Below are positions 33,675-43,136 of a stretch of 64,000 nt of DNA, piece after piece. How positions within the stretch are numbered: position 1 is the first letter of the stretch; the number at the start of each line of letters is the position of its first letter. A program made the position numbers and the translations under genes. The notes under the pieces were generated by a model. The model saw only the letters and a program-made list of their open reading frames with translations. It made no database searches and was not told where the DNA came from. Source of the DNA: Butyrivibrio sp. GTDB taxonomy: Bacteria; Bacillota; Clostridia; Lachnospirales; Lachnospiraceae. The DNA lies in the NCBI GenBank assembly GCA_017413105.1, contig JAFPVA010000130.1, forward strand, positions 62,001 to 126,000, written 5' to 3'.

Positions 33675-35732
33675 TTATGCAGTTACCATCCCCACAGATT
33701 GTAATTCTATATTAGGCTCAACTTCATTGTATGAGATTACAACCAAATCCTTGTAATAATCCTCAGTCATCTTCTTAAAGTACATTCTGACTATAGGAGA
33801 AGCCATAATTATGGCCATTTTACCTTCATCCTCCAGCTTTCTTATCTGTTCCCCAACAGCATTTAAGATAGCTTTTGTCCTTGCCGGATCCAAGGTAAGA
33901 TAAGCACCGGTTTCAGTCTGTTTGACACTGCTCATAATTTCCTGCTCGATCTTAGGATCAAGGGTCAAAACACTGGTTGGTTCACCGGGCATAAAATATT
34001 TGCTTGAAATTGCTCGCTTAAGCCCCTGTCTCACATATTCGGTAAGAATATCCGGATCATGGGTTGATGGAGCAAAATCAGCTAAAGTTTCAAAGATTGT
34101 AACCAGGTCTCTTATTGAAATTCCTTCACTAAGCAGATTTTGAAGAACTTTCTCAATTTCACCAAGGTTCATAAGCTTAGGTACAAGTTCTTCCACAAGA
34201 GCAGGATGATTTTCCTTGAGATTATCAACAAGATTCTGAACATCCTGTCTGGTCATAAGCTCTGCTATATGTTCTCTTATAATTTCAGTAAGATGAGTAG
34301 CAATAATTGATGGTGGATCCACAACCGTATATCCAAGGCTTTCCGCCCTTTCCCTCTGACCTTCTGTAATCCAGATAGCCGGAAGATGGAAGGAAGGCTC
34401 AAAGGTCGGAATACCTGTAATCTCATCTTCTACATGTCCAGGATTCATGGCCATGTAATGATCAAAGAGGATTTCTCCGTCGCTAACCTGTATACCTTTA
34501 ATTTTAATGATATATTGATTAGGATTCAACTGAATATTATCGCGAAGTCGGATAATCGGCACAACCGTGCCCAGTTCCAGTGCCACCTGACGTCTTATCA
34601 TTACGACACGGTCCAAAAGATCGCCACCCTGATTAACATCAGCCAGTGGAATAATTCCATAACCAAACTCAAGCTCAATAGGGTCAACCTGCAAAAGGCT
34701 TGTAACATTCTCAGGCTGTCTTATTTCTTCAGCCTGCTGTTCCTCCGGGGTAGCCACTTCAGATTCTGTAGTCACTTCCTCTATAGTCTGACTTGTAATT
34801 CTTCCAAGAAGAATAAATGCAGCTCCAAAGGTGACATATAAAACAGTTGGAAGCGGTGATAAAATTCCCAGTCCGGCTACAACACCACCAACCAGGTAAA
34901 GAGTCTTTGGCATACCAAAGAGCTGGTTGATGAGCAGATGACCAAAGTCTGCCTCTTTTGATCCCTTAGTTACAAGGATACCGGTGGACATGGAAATCAT
35001 CAGGGAAGGAATTGAACTTACAAGGCCATCACCCATAGTAAGAATTGAATAGGTATTTATAGCCTGATTTATATCCATCCCCTGCCTTACCATACCCATT
35101 GCAATACCGCCAATAAGGTTGGTAGCTGTGATAATAAGACCGGCTGTCGCATCTCCCTTTACATATTTGGTAGCACCATCCATGGCTCCAAAGAAGCTTG
35201 CTTCTTCCTGAATCTTATCTCGCCTCTGCTTTGCCTCAGCATCCGTTATTGCACCGGTATTAAGGTCTGCATCAATAGCCATCTGTTTACCGGGCATGGC
35301 ATCAAGAGTAAATCTCGCCGATACTTCAGCTACACGTTCAGAACCTTTGTTGATGACCATGAGCTGAACGATGATAAGAATGATATAAACGATAGCACCT
35401 ACAATAAGATCGCCTCCTCCAACGAAGGAACCGAATACTTCAATGACTTTTCCTGCACTACCCTGAGTCAGAATAAGTCTTGTAGATGATACGTTTAGGG
35501 CAATTCTGAAAATTGTTGTAAAAAGCAGTATCGTAGGGAAAAAAGACATCTGCAAAACATCGGTGGCAAACATTGCCGTAAACATTATCACAAAGGAAAG
35601 TGACATATCAAAAGCAAGAAGGATATCCAAAAGCCAGTCCGGAAGAGGAATGATAAGCATGACAACAGCAGCCACGATATATAGGGCAAGGCCATAATCA
35701 TAGACTCGATTGATAATCTTTTTCTTATCCAT
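33675..35732 (-). CDS. flhA: Flagellar export gate protein FlhA
   Basis: The major membrane component of the flagellar type III export gate. 685 aa: about eight N-terminal membrane helices, the conserved FHIPEP-family cytoplasmic loop (FTLDAMPGKQMAIDADLNTG, cut at the Pro/Gly core) and a C-terminal cytoplasmic domain from about residue 340 that binds substrates and chaperones. The SD sequence GGAGG lies before ATG 35732. It follows flhB after 99 bp. Confidence 0.96.
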   Translation of the reverse strand: MDKKKIINRVYDYGLALYIVAAVVMLIIPLPDWLLDILLAFDMSLSFVIMFTAMFATDVLQMSFFPTILLFTTIFRIALNVSSTRLILTQGSAGKVIEVFGSFVGGGDLIVGAIVYIILIIVQLMVINKGSERVAEVSARFTLDAMPGKQMAIDADLNTGAITDAEAKQRRDKIQEEASFFGAMDGATKYVKGDATAGLIITATNLIGGIAMGMVRQGMDINQAINTYSILTMGDGLVSSIPSLMISMSTGILVTKGSKEADFGHLLINQLFGMPKTLYLVGGVVAGLGILSPLPTVLYVTFGAAFILLGRITSQTIEEVTTESEVATPEEQQAEEIRQPENVTSLLQVDPIELEFGYGIIPLADVNQGGDLLDRVVMIRRQVALELGTVVPIIRLRDNIQLNPNQYIIKIKGIQVSDGEILFDHYMAMNPGHVEDEITGIPTFEPSFHLPAIWITEGQRERAESLGYTVVDPPSIIATHLTEIIREHIAELMTRQDVQNLVDNLKENHPALVEELVPKLMNLGEIEKVLQNLLSEGISIRDLVTIFETLADFAPSTHDPDILTEYVRQGLKRAISSKYFMPGEPTSVLTLDPKIEQEIMSSVKQTETGAYLTLDPARTKAILNAVGEQIRKLEDEGKMAIIMASPIVRMYFKKMTEDYYKDLVVISYNEVEPNIELQSVGMVTA

Positions 35733-35831
35733 AAAGTCATTCCTCCTTTCGTAATCTTTGCTTCGCTCAAATCATTCTTTCCTGATGATAATCGCAATAA
35801 TGTGTAAAATCATCCCGTATTGCATCTCATT

Positions 35832-36980
35832 TTACGCAATACCTTTAAGATGATATACGTATGCAAGAACCTCAGCGACAGCCTTATAAAGCTCCGGAGG
35901 GACCATTTCTCCAACTTCTACATTGGCATACAACATTCTGGCAAGAGGCTTGTTTTCAACGATTTCAACCTTATTTTCCTTAGCAATCTCCTTGATCCTC
36001 TGTGCCACATAATCTGCACCCTTTGCAACAACAATAGGCGCCTCAGAAACATTGGCGTCATATTTGATGGCAACAGCATAATGAGTAGGGTTCGTGATGA
36101 CAACATCCGCCTGAGGAATAGCCTGCATCATACGTCTTCTTGAAGCCTGCATCATTCTTCTCTTCTGGGCACCCTTTATCTCAGGATTACCTTCGGAATT
36201 CTTGTACTCATCCTTAACTTCCTGTTTGGTCATCATCATATCTTTGTTGAATTTCCTTCGCTGATAAATAAGATCAGCAAAAGCTATGACCATATATGCT
36301 GCCGCAATTCTTAAGCCAAGGGAAATAATAAGATTTCCCATAAGACCAATTGCCTTTCTTAAGGGCATATCATATAAAAGAAAAAGTGACTCTGTCCTAC
36401 CGCTGAAAAAGGATATGATGACAACAGCCATTATTGCCAGTTTTAAGATAGACTTAGCAAGTTCAAAAAGCTTTCTGGTGGAAAAGATCTTTTTCATTCC
36501 ACTGATAGGATTAAGCTTTGAGAGCTTTGGCTGAAGTGGCTTGCTTGTAGGCTTAAAGCCAACCTGAACAAGATCGGAAACAAAAGCTACAATAAATCCG
36601 ATTATAAAAAACGGAGCACAGATAAAAAGTATCGTAAGCAAAGCATTATTAAGAATACTTCTGATATAATTCACCGGAAGATATCCCGAGTAGGTTCTGG
36701 CAACGTCAGGGATACTGTTATAAACTCTTCCAAAAATATTTTGGAAATTTGTTCCCATAAAGCCATAGCCTATCCTGAGGATAAGAAAGAACGCAAGAAG
36801 CGAGAAGGCTGTAGCTATTTCCTGACTTTTTGCTACCTGTCCTTCTTTTCTGGCTTCATCAAGCTTTTTGGCTGTAGGCTGCTCTGTCTTTTCGGCACCG
36901 TTTGCATCCTCAGCAAAAAACTGCAGATTATATCTAATTAATGGCTGAAATTCATCAGCCGCTCTGCATGCTATAGACAA
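35832..36980 (-). CDS. flhB: Flagellar export switch protein FlhB
   Basis: Switches export specificity from rod/hook to filament substrates after self-cleavage. Four membrane helices (about 50-235) are followed by a cytoplasmic domain with the NPTH cleavage site in VITNPTHYAVAIKYD (about residue 295). The frame starts with TTG at 36980, overlapping fliR by 26 bp with GGAG just upstream. Relatives I remember begin right at YNLQFFAED, about 15 residues later, where no ATG is available here, so the true start is uncertain. Confidence 0.93.
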   Translation of the reverse strand: MSIACRAADEFQPLIRYNLQFFAEDANGAEKTEQPTAKKLDEARKEGQVAKSQEIATAFSLLAFFLILRIGYGFMGTNFQNIFGRVYNSIPDVARTYSGYLPVNYIRSILNNALLTILFICAPFFIIGFIVAFVSDLVQVGFKPTSKPLQPKLSKLNPISGMKKIFSTRKLFELAKSILKLAIMAVVIISFFSGRTESLFLLYDMPLRKAIGLMGNLIISLGLRIAAAYMVIAFADLIYQRRKFNKDMMMTKQEVKDEYKNSEGNPEIKGAQKRRMMQASRRRMMQAIPQADVVITNPTHYAVAIKYDANVSEAPIVVAKGADYVAQRIKEIAKENKVEIVENKPLARMLYANVEVGEMVPPELYKAVAEVLAYVYHLKGIA

Positions 36981-37740
36981 ATTTCTCCATCAGCTCCTTC
37001 ATATTTATAAAAACAAAGTTTGAAGCATCATTTAGCATAGATACTGTAATAAACATGACCATAAGACCAACAATTATCTTTATCTGGATACCTACAGCAA
37101 ACATATTCATCTGAGGCGAAACCTTCGCAAGAACACCAAGAACAACGTTTGTAATGAAGGTTATGATAAAGATTGGAAGGCATATCCTGAATCCGATAAT
37201 AATGTAGTCTCTCAAAAAAGTCAGAATTGATTCTAACAGCCTGTCTGCGTTAATAACTGCCCCATTAATAGGAATCAAAGTAAAGGTATCTGCCAATGCC
37301 CTTAAAATGTACTGATACATTCCGGTCAAAATAAGCATCATTGTCAGTACCTGTGAATATAGGCTTCCTGTAATAGTCACCTGTTCATTGGTATTAGGAT
37401 CAAAGATATTGACCATTGAAAGACCAATCTGCATATCTACTACAGTTCCGGCAAAGGAAGCAATAAGTTCACAAAGTTTAACTGCATAGCCTATCAAAAA
37501 TCCCACCATAACCTCTTTTAGCACAATTACCGTAAACCCAATAACCGTGTTATAATCCAGTGGCGTAAAAGGCACTGCTCCAAAAAGCATAATAGAAAGC
37601 AGCATACTGAAGCCAATCTTTACAAGGTTAGGCGTCTGCTGGCCTCCAAAGAAAGGACAAACATAAACAAAACTTGCAACCCGCATAAGAACTAATATAA
37701 AGATTTCAAGATCGCCATAACTGAACTGATAATCAATCAT
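36955..37740 (-). CDS. fliR: Flagellar export protein FliR
   Basis: An integral membrane component of the export channel with FliP and FliQ. 261 aa with six or so hydrophobic helices; the family region around ILVLMRVASFVYVCPFFGG near the N-terminus is clear. It overlaps flhB at its end and follows fliQ by 6 bp. Confidence 0.94.
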   Translation of the reverse strand: MIDYQFSYGDLEIFILVLMRVASFVYVCPFFGGQQTPNLVKIGFSMLLSIMLFGAVPFTPLDYNTVIGFTVIVLKEVMVGFLIGYAVKLCELIASFAGTVVDMQIGLSMVNIFDPNTNEQVTITGSLYSQVLTMMLILTGMYQYILRALADTFTLIPINGAVINADRLLESILTFLRDYIIIGFRICLPIFIITFITNVVLGVLAKVSPQMNMFAVGIQIKIIVGLMVMFITVSMLNDASNFVFINMKELMEKFVYSMQSG

Positions 37741-37746
37741 AAGCTT

Positions 37747-38019
37747 CTACCTTACATATTGTGAGAAGCTTGACCAAAGCTGCGTAATATATCCGGAGAG
37801 CTCTGTCAGCATCCAGTTACCAACAATCATTATCATTACAAATACGCCGATTACTTTAGGCACAAAGGTAAGAGTCTGTTCCTGAATAGAGGTAACAGTC
37901 TGAAAAATTGAGATCACAAGACCAATTACCATGGATGTAAGAAGAACGGGTAAAGACATCTTAATGACCATGAATAACGCAGATCTTACTATTAGATTAA
38001 TATCTTCAATTGTGATCAT
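37747..38019 (-). CDS. fliQ: Flagellar export protein FliQ
   Basis: A 90-aa protein with two membrane helices; part of the FliPQR export core. The signature region PVLLTSMVIGLVISIFQTVTSIQEQTL (split at Gly and Gln) is typical. It sits between fliP and fliR. Confidence 0.95.
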   Translation of the reverse strand: MITIEDINLIVRSALFMVIKMSLPVLLTSMVIGLVISIFQTVTSIQEQTLTFVPKVIGVFVMIMIVGNWMLTELSGYITQLWSSFSQYVR

Positions 38020-38066
38020 ATCTTTCCCCTCCTTCTTGGATTTTCTATATACTCTTTATCACATCA

Positions 38067-39017
38067 TCAATAGAATGATTTAACCAGATTGCCGATAATA
38101 AGGCTCCATCCATCTGCAAGTACAAACAAAAGGATCTTAAATGGTAATGAAATCGTAGTTGGCGGCAGCATCATCATACCCATACTCATAAGTACCGATG
38201 CCACAACCATATCAATAACAATAAATGGAATATATATGAGGAAACCGATAATAAAAGCGGTTCTAAGTTCACTTACAATAAAACTCGGGATAAGAACAAC
38301 ATTAGGAATGCTCTCAAGCTCTCCATCCCACTCAATGCCATCAATCTGCATGAAAAGAATGACATCTTTTTTCTGGGTCTGACCATACATGAACTGCCTG
38401 AAAGGGTCCATGGCCTTTTCATAGAACTCCCTCTGCTCCATCTCACCGTTTTCAAAAGGAATAACAGCATCGTTGTAAACAGTGGTCAGAGTTGGCTGCA
38501 TTATAAAAAGAGTCATAAACAAAGCGATACCAATCATCACCAGGTTAGGCGGTGATGTCTGGGTACCTATGGCGGTTCTGGTAAAATGGAGAGCTACAAT
38601 GATCCTCGTAAAAGAGGTCATCATAACAAGAAGGGTCGGAGCCAGAGTGATTAGAGTTAAGATGATAAGGATTCTCAGAGCACCATTCAAAGAGCCATTA
38701 CCATTGTCATAGGTTATGGTAACCGTATTCGCAATGTTGAGTTCTTTAAGATCCTCCGGATCCTCTGAAGAACCAGGTTCGTTAATATAGGTCCTCTCTC
38801 CCTGAGTACCGGTCAAGTGGTCTACTACGTCCGTGGTTGGATCAGTCGGGTTTGTATCGACTATTATATTTGTATCAGAAGTTGCATAAGTTTTTACGGG
38901 AAAAGAAAGGGACAGAAAGAAAACTACATTAAAAATAGCGAAAGCCATAAATGCAGCACAAAGACAGTGTTTAAAGAAAACACCTATTTTCTTCCCATCT
39001 CCCCACTTTAATTTCAT
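38067..39017 (-). CDS. fliP: Flagellar export protein FliP
   Basis: The core of the export channel. 316 aa: an N-terminal membrane/signal helix (about 15-40), an unusually long periplasmic-type segment rich in Thr/Asp (about 45-100), then the conserved FliP body with TSFTRIIVALHFTRTAIGTQ, SPPNLVMIGIALF and ELRTAFIIGFLIYIPF segments. The ATG shares one base with the fliO stop (TAATG). Confidence 0.95.
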   Translation of the reverse strand: MKLKWGDGKKIGVFFKHCLCAAFMAFAIFNVVFFLSLSFPVKTYATSDTNIIVDTNPTDPTTDVVDHLTGTQGERTYINEPGSSEDPEDLKELNIANTVTITYDNGNGSLNGALRILIILTLITLAPTLLVMMTSFTRIIVALHFTRTAIGTQTSPPNLVMIGIALFMTLFIMQPTLTTVYNDAVIPFENGEMEQREFYEKAMDPFRQFMYGQTQKKDVILFMQIDGIEWDGELESIPNVVLIPSFIVSELRTAFIIGFLIYIPFIVIDMVVASVLMSMGMMMLPPTTISLPFKILLFVLADGWSLIIGNLVKSFY

Positions 39018-39355
39018 TACTTCTTTTTCTCACCCTTTATTTTTTCAAGAATGTCTTTAAATCCGATATTTTCAGCAGGCTTTTCGGAAAGAATGATATC
39101 CTCAGAGGGAACATCTCCCAAATTGGTTATCTGATCCTTAGAAACTCCGATAGCCACATATCTTTCGCCTACTCGGATTATCTGAACATATTTGGTAGCA
39201 GATATTTTACAAGTTTCAATAATACTGATATTTTTGCCGCTCTCTGCGCCTTTCTGATAGTTTGCGATCCACTTGGTGACATAATAAGTTGCCCCAAGAA
39301 CAACCACAAATATAATCAGCACTGATATGAATTGTAAATATGAATCTGCTCCCAT
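39017..39355 (-). CDS. fliO: Flagellar biosynthetic protein FliO
   Basis: 112 aa: an N-terminal membrane helix (about 7-28) followed by a small cytoplasmic domain with the FliO pattern ISIIETCKISATKYVQIIRVGERYVAIGVS (split at the Tyr/Val centre). FliO assists FliP assembly. Position between fliY and fliP supports the call. Confidence 0.88.
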   Translation of the reverse strand: MGADSYLQFISVLIIFVVVLGATYYVTKWIANYQKGAESGKNISIIETCKISATKYVQIIRVGERYVAIGVSKDQITNLGDVPSEDIILSEKPAENIGFKDILEKIKGEKKK

Positions 39356-39379
39356 ACGTTCCCCAAAATCTTAAATATC

Positions 39380-40648
39380 TTACTGAACGATTTCCGTTAC
39401 ACGGACGCCAAAACTTTCTTCGATAACAACAACTTCGCCTTTAGCAACAAACTTGCCGTTGACAAGTACATCTACAGGCTCACCGGCAACTTTATCAAGC
39501 TCTATGATCGTACCCGGTGCAAAATCAAGGATATCAGCAATAGGCTTTGCTGTTCTTCCGAGTTCCACAGTAACTTCAAGCGGAACATCCTTGATGATTC
39601 CAATATTCTCGCCACCGGCCATAATGGTGGTGCCACCAGCAAAATTCTGGAACTGAGCCGGCTGAATATTCATATTCATCATCTGAGGCATAGGCATCTG
39701 CATCTGAGGCATGCCCATTCCCATCTGTGGCATGCCCATGCCCATTTGAGGCATACCCATTCCCATGCCCATCTGACCAGCCATCATATTAGGATCCATC
39801 TGAGGCATCTGGGACGCATCCGGCATAGGAGCTGGTGCTGGAGCTGGAGCTGGTGCAGGTGCCGGAGCAGGAGCCGGTGCTGGCTCAGGCTCAGCAGAAG
39901 CATCTCCTGCAATTACGGTATCCTTCAAAGTCTTGGCAAAATCTATAGGATACAACTGCATAAGAGTTGAATCCACCAGATCACCGACCTGCATCTTAAA
40001 GGAAATCTTTACAAAAGTTCCTGTAAGAAATTCAGCAATATCAGAAGGATCATCATTGATCATATCAAGTAGCGTTGATTGTGGCGGGCTGATATCTACC
40101 TTCTGATTGATCATGGTAGAAAGTGATGTAGCTGCAGCACCCATCATCTGGTTCATGGCCTCAGAAATAGCTGATAACTGCAGTTCTCCAATCTCACCAT
40201 CTGTATTTGTACCATCACCGCCCATCATAAGGTCAGTGATTACCATAACATCATGCTCTTTAAGAATAAGGATATTGGTTCCATCAAGACCAACTGTGTA
40301 TTTAATCTGGATAAATACGCAGGGTCTCTCATAGTTATTGATCACACTCTCCCAGTTGGCAAGCTCAACCTGTGGAGTTGTGATATTTACTTTCTGATTA
40401 ACAAGGGAATACAGCGTAGTTGCTGAAGATCCCATGCTAATATTTGCCACTTCACCAATGGCATCCTTTTCTGAATCAGTAAGTAGTGACTCATCAATTC
40501 CACTTCCCCCGGCAGATGGTGCGGCCGCCCCGGCATCTGAAGCGCCGGCATCCGCAGAATCACCTGCAGCAGCATCACCACCACCGCCAGAAGTATCCAT
40601 TCCGGCTAATAGTGCATTGATTTCATCTTGTGATAACATTCCATCCAT
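39380..40648 (-). CDS. fliY: Flagellar motor switch phosphatase FliY
   Basis: A C-ring switch component and CheY-P phosphatase in Firmicutes. 422 aa: an N-terminal FliM/CheY-binding peptide (LSQDEINALLAGM), a CheC-like domain (about 50-240) with two phosphatase motifs (GEVANISMGSSATTL and SEAMNQMMGAAATSL), a long low-complexity linker (about 245-340), and a C-terminal FliN domain (about 345-422: VPLEVTVELGRT, FAPGTIIELDK). The linker is a run of Ala-Pro followed by Met-Gly-Met-Pro-Gln repeats. It follows fliM by 4 bp. Confidence 0.95.
   Translation of the reverse strand: MDGMLSQDEINALLAGMDTSGGGGDAAAGDSADAGASDAGAAAPSAGGSGIDESLLTDSEKDAIGEVANISMGSSATTLYSLVNQKVNITTPQVELANWESVINNYERPCVFIQIKYTVGLDGTNILILKEHDVMVITDLMMGGDGTNTDGEIGELQLSAISEAMNQMMGAAATSLSTMINQKVDISPPQSTLLDMINDDPSDIAEFLTGTFVKISFKMQVGDLVDSTLMQLYPIDFAKTLKDTVIAGDASAEPEPAPAPAPAPAPAPAPAPAPMPDASQMPQMDPNMMAGQMGMGMGMPQMGMGMPQMGMGMPQMQMPMPQMMNMNIQPAQFQNFAGGTTIMAGGENIGIIKDVPLEVTVELGRTAKPIADILDFAPGTIIELDKVAGEPVDVLVNGKFVAKGEVVVIEESFGVRVTEIVQ
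39685..39890. repeat. Low-complexity coding repeats in fliY (Ala-Pro run and MGMPQ repeats)
   Basis: Imperfect tandem repeats of about 21-24 bp, reading MGMGMPQ in frame, lie at roughly 39690-39775. A short-period GCTGGA/GCAGGT-type run coding for Ala-Pro lies at roughly 39828-39890. Both keep the frame open and form the linker between the CheC and FliN parts. Confidence 0.75.
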
Positions 40649-40652
40649 GCTG

Positions 40653-41636
40653 CTACTCTTCCTCCTCTCTTACTACCGAAGTTATCCTTACGGCATATTT
40701 ATCTTTTGATGTACCTGGCAATGCAGTAAATTTATATATATTCCCCACGTATATCTGCATGTCGGTATTTACCCTGTTATCAAGTCTAATAATGTCTCCA
40801 GCCTGAAGATGCACGAAATCATTTACAGAAACATTGCATTTTCCAAGAATGGCTTTAACAGGAACATCCACGTGTCTGACCATGGTTTCCAGGGTCTCTT
40901 CATAGTTCTCATCGTTGTTTTTCTGCATTGTCGAGAACCAGAACTTCGTGTTCAGCTTGTCCATAACGGACTCAAGTGTAAAGTAAGGAAGGCAGACGTT
41001 CATAAGACCTTCCGTATCGCCAATCTTAATATTCAGCGTAACGATGGCGATCATATCTGTTGGAGAAATAACCTGAGCAAACTGCGGATTAGTCTCAATA
41101 CGCTCCATAACTGGATTTATTGCTACTACATTTTGCCAGGGCTCAACCATAAGCTGCATGCAAATGGTAACGAGCTTCTCAATAAGTGGCATCTCAATAT
41201 CGGTAAAGGGTCTTGGTTTATCCAAGGTTCCTCCTTCACCTCCAAGCATTCTGTCAATAAAGGAAAAACCTATATTTGCCTGTAATTCCAAAATGATTGT
41301 TCCCTGCAGGGGTAAAAAGTTAATTACTCCAAGGATTACAGGGTTTGACAATGCGTTACTAAACTCGGAATATGTAACAGTCTCAGAGTTAGCAACTGAA
41401 ACCGATACGTTCTTACGAAGGTATAAAGGCAAAGTAGTAGACAAAAGCCTTCCATAATGCTCATAGATCATCTCCAAAGTACGCAGATGCTCCTTGGAGA
41501 ACTTGGCGGGACGTTTAAAGTCATAATCCTTGACCTTTTTTTCGTCCGCAGCCTGCATCTGATCTACATCAAGCTCACCGGTCGAGAGTGCTGCCAGCAG
41601 ACTATCTATTTCATTTTGCGACAGTACTTCACTCAA
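40653..41636 (-). CDS. fliM: Flagellar motor switch protein FliM
   Basis: A C-ring protein that binds CheY-P and sets motor rotation. 327 aa with the N-terminal CheY-binding peptide LSQNEIDSLLAAL, a middle CheC-like domain (about 55-230) with GGEGG and the FTDIEMPL segment, and a C-terminal SpoA/FliN-like domain (about 245-325: VDVPVKAILGKCNVSVNDF, cut at the Gly). The SD sequence AAAGGGGAG lies upstream. fliY follows 4 bp later. Confidence 0.95.
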   Translation of the reverse strand: MSEVLSQNEIDSLLAALSTGELDVDQMQAADEKKVKDYDFKRPAKFSKEHLRTLEMIYEHYGRLLSTTLPLYLRKNVSVSVANSETVTYSEFSNALSNPVILGVINFLPLQGTIILELQANIGFSFIDRMLGGEGGTLDKPRPFTDIEMPLIEKLVTICMQLMVEPWQNVVAINPVMERIETNPQFAQVISPTDMIAIVTLNIKIGDTEGLMNVCLPYFTLESVMDKLNTKFWFSTMQKNNDENYEETLETMVRHVDVPVKAILGKCNVSVNDFVHLQAGDIIRLDNRVNTDMQIYVGNIYKFTALPGTSKDKYAVRITSVVREEEE

Positions 41637-41655
41637 AACTGACTCCCCTTTCTGT

Positions 41656-41699
41656 CGGATATATTTTATCCGGCAAAGTGCAATCCATTAGCAGATTGC
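41656..41699 (-). other. Two hairpins in the fliL-fliM gap
   Basis: The 108-bp gap between fliL and fliM contains CGGATA/TATCCG (41656-41672) and GCAATC/GATTGC (41680-41699) stems, with no T-tract. They could be mRNA processing or stability elements that set different levels for motAB-fliL and the switch/export genes. Confidence 0.45.
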
Positions 41700-41744
41700 C
41701 TCGTTTTTTAATACTCCCCCAAGATAAATACTTATGCCATAAGT

Positions 41745-42278
41745 TTACTGGTAAAGTACGCTGGAGAAGGTAACTTCATAAATAAAGTTAGAATTAAACA
41801 GTTCCTGAACTTCGTCAAGGATCTTATCCTTGGCAGGAGCATCATCAGCCTGTAATTCTTCAAGAGTGTATGAAGAAAGAACATTTGTGATCTTTCCTTT
41901 TATAAGAGATCTCATATTTGCAAGGGACTCTTCTGTTCCAAGGGTTGCATAATCACCGGAAGCCGTATTCATAGTAAATACAACCTCAACAAGCATATAA
42001 TGACTCTTGCCATCTGCACCGGGCTTAAGATTGATGGTCAGCTGATCATCTCCGGTAAACCCGTAAGTTGCAATGTTAGCAACACCGCCTCCGGCAGATC
42101 CTGTAAAGCCACCTGATTCACCACCGTTGGCCTCAAGCTCAAGAGCTGCAGCTATATCGGAAATAAGCTTGGCAGTCTGAGAATTGGTAGTCATAACACT
42201 AAGAAGCATAAATCCGGTCATTGCGATATTAACTACAAGCAGTGCAAGAATAATTATTGACAATAAGTTCTTCTTCAT
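41745..42278 (-). CDS. fliL: Flagellar basal body-associated protein FliL
   Basis: 177 aa, with one N-terminal membrane helix (about 5-27) followed by an extracytoplasmic domain (about 70-175) of the FliL fold. FliL surrounds and stabilises stator units. Recognition rests on architecture, the Ser/Gly-rich linker, the ITNVLSSYTLEEL region and its position between motB and fliM. Confidence 0.87.
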   Translation of the reverse strand: MKKNLLSIIILALLVVNIAMTGFMLLSVMTTNSQTAKLISDIAAALELEANGGESGGFTGSAGGGVANIATYGFTGDDQLTINLKPGADGKSHYMLVEVVFTMNTASGDYATLGTEESLANMRSLIKGKITNVLSSYTLEELQADDAPAKDKILDEVQELFNSNFIYEVTFSSVLYQ

Positions 42279-42302
42279 AAGTTTTTAGTCTCCCTCTCAT
42301 GA

Positions 42303-43136
42303 TCAGTAGTTTGCGCTTAATGGATTATAAATCTTGATCTCAACCCTCCTGTTCCTAGCTCTTCCCTCATCAGTTGAATTATCCGCTATGGGATCGTATT
42401 CACCTCTTCCTGTATGAAGGAGCTTGGAAGGTTCAAGATTTGTATTCTCAATAAAGTAATTGAATATTGATAAAGCTCTTCCTGAACTAAGTTCATCATT
42501 ATTGCTGTATTTGCCATTACCGCCCATGGGAACATTATCTGTATGTCCCTCTATTTCAACGGTACCCCCGGCATAGGTCTCTAAGATCTGACCAACTTTA
42601 TCAATAACTGGAATTGCATCTGCCTTAATATCGACCTTACCGGAATCAAAAAGGATTGATCCCTGAATGGTAAGTTCAACATACTGACTGGTATAATTCA
42701 AAGAAACTTCATTATCAATCTCGCCTTCATCAATAGCTGCCTGAATCTTTTCAGCCAGTTCCTGAGAGGCTTCCATCTGTTTTTCTTCCAAAGCTTCTTT
42801 TAACTGTTCTTCATCCTTATCGCCTACAGCGTCAGCTTCCTCGTCAGCATCATCCCCAGACTGGGCAAGACCCATTGAGGTAATATAGCTTGAAAGCTCA
42901 GTAAGCTGAGATACACCATCACCGATAAGAGCACCTTTTCCTATGGCCATTTCACCACCGGAGAAAATACTGAATGCTGAACTGAAGGATGCTGCAACCT
43001 CCTCGAACTTTGCGGCATCCATTGATGCCATGGAGAAAAGCAAAACGAAGAAACAAAGCAGCAGATTCATCAGATCACCAAAGGTACCCTGCCAGGCAGG
43101 CAGACCAGGTTTTATCTCTTCTTGTCTCTTTGCCAT
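42303..43136 (-). CDS. motB: Flagellar motor stator protein MotB
   Basis: The peptidoglycan-anchored stator half. 277 aa: the N-terminal plug/membrane helix includes the proton-carrying D21 (GTFGDLMNLLLCFFVLLF), and the C-terminal OmpA-like domain (about 165-277) has IEGHTDNVPMGG and ELSSGRALSIFNYFI. Its ATG overlaps the motA stop. Confidence 0.94.
   Translation of the reverse strand: MAKRQEEIKPGLPAWQGTFGDLMNLLLCFFVLLFSMASMDAAKFEEVAASFSSAFSIFSGGEMAIGKGALIGDGVSQLTELSSYITSMGLAQSGDDADEEADAVGDKDEEQLKEALEEKQMEASQELAEKIQAAIDEGEIDNEVSLNYTSQYVELTIQGSILFDSGKVDIKADAIPVIDKVGQILETYAGGTVEIEGHTDNVPMGGNGKYSNNDELSSGRALSIFNYFIENTNLEPSKLLHTGRGEYDPIADNSTDEGRARNRRVEIKIYNPLSANY

Noticed and set aside
39685..39890. 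CRISPR array or mobile repeat
   Set aside because: Repeats are short, in frame, without unique spacers, and code for the FliY linker.
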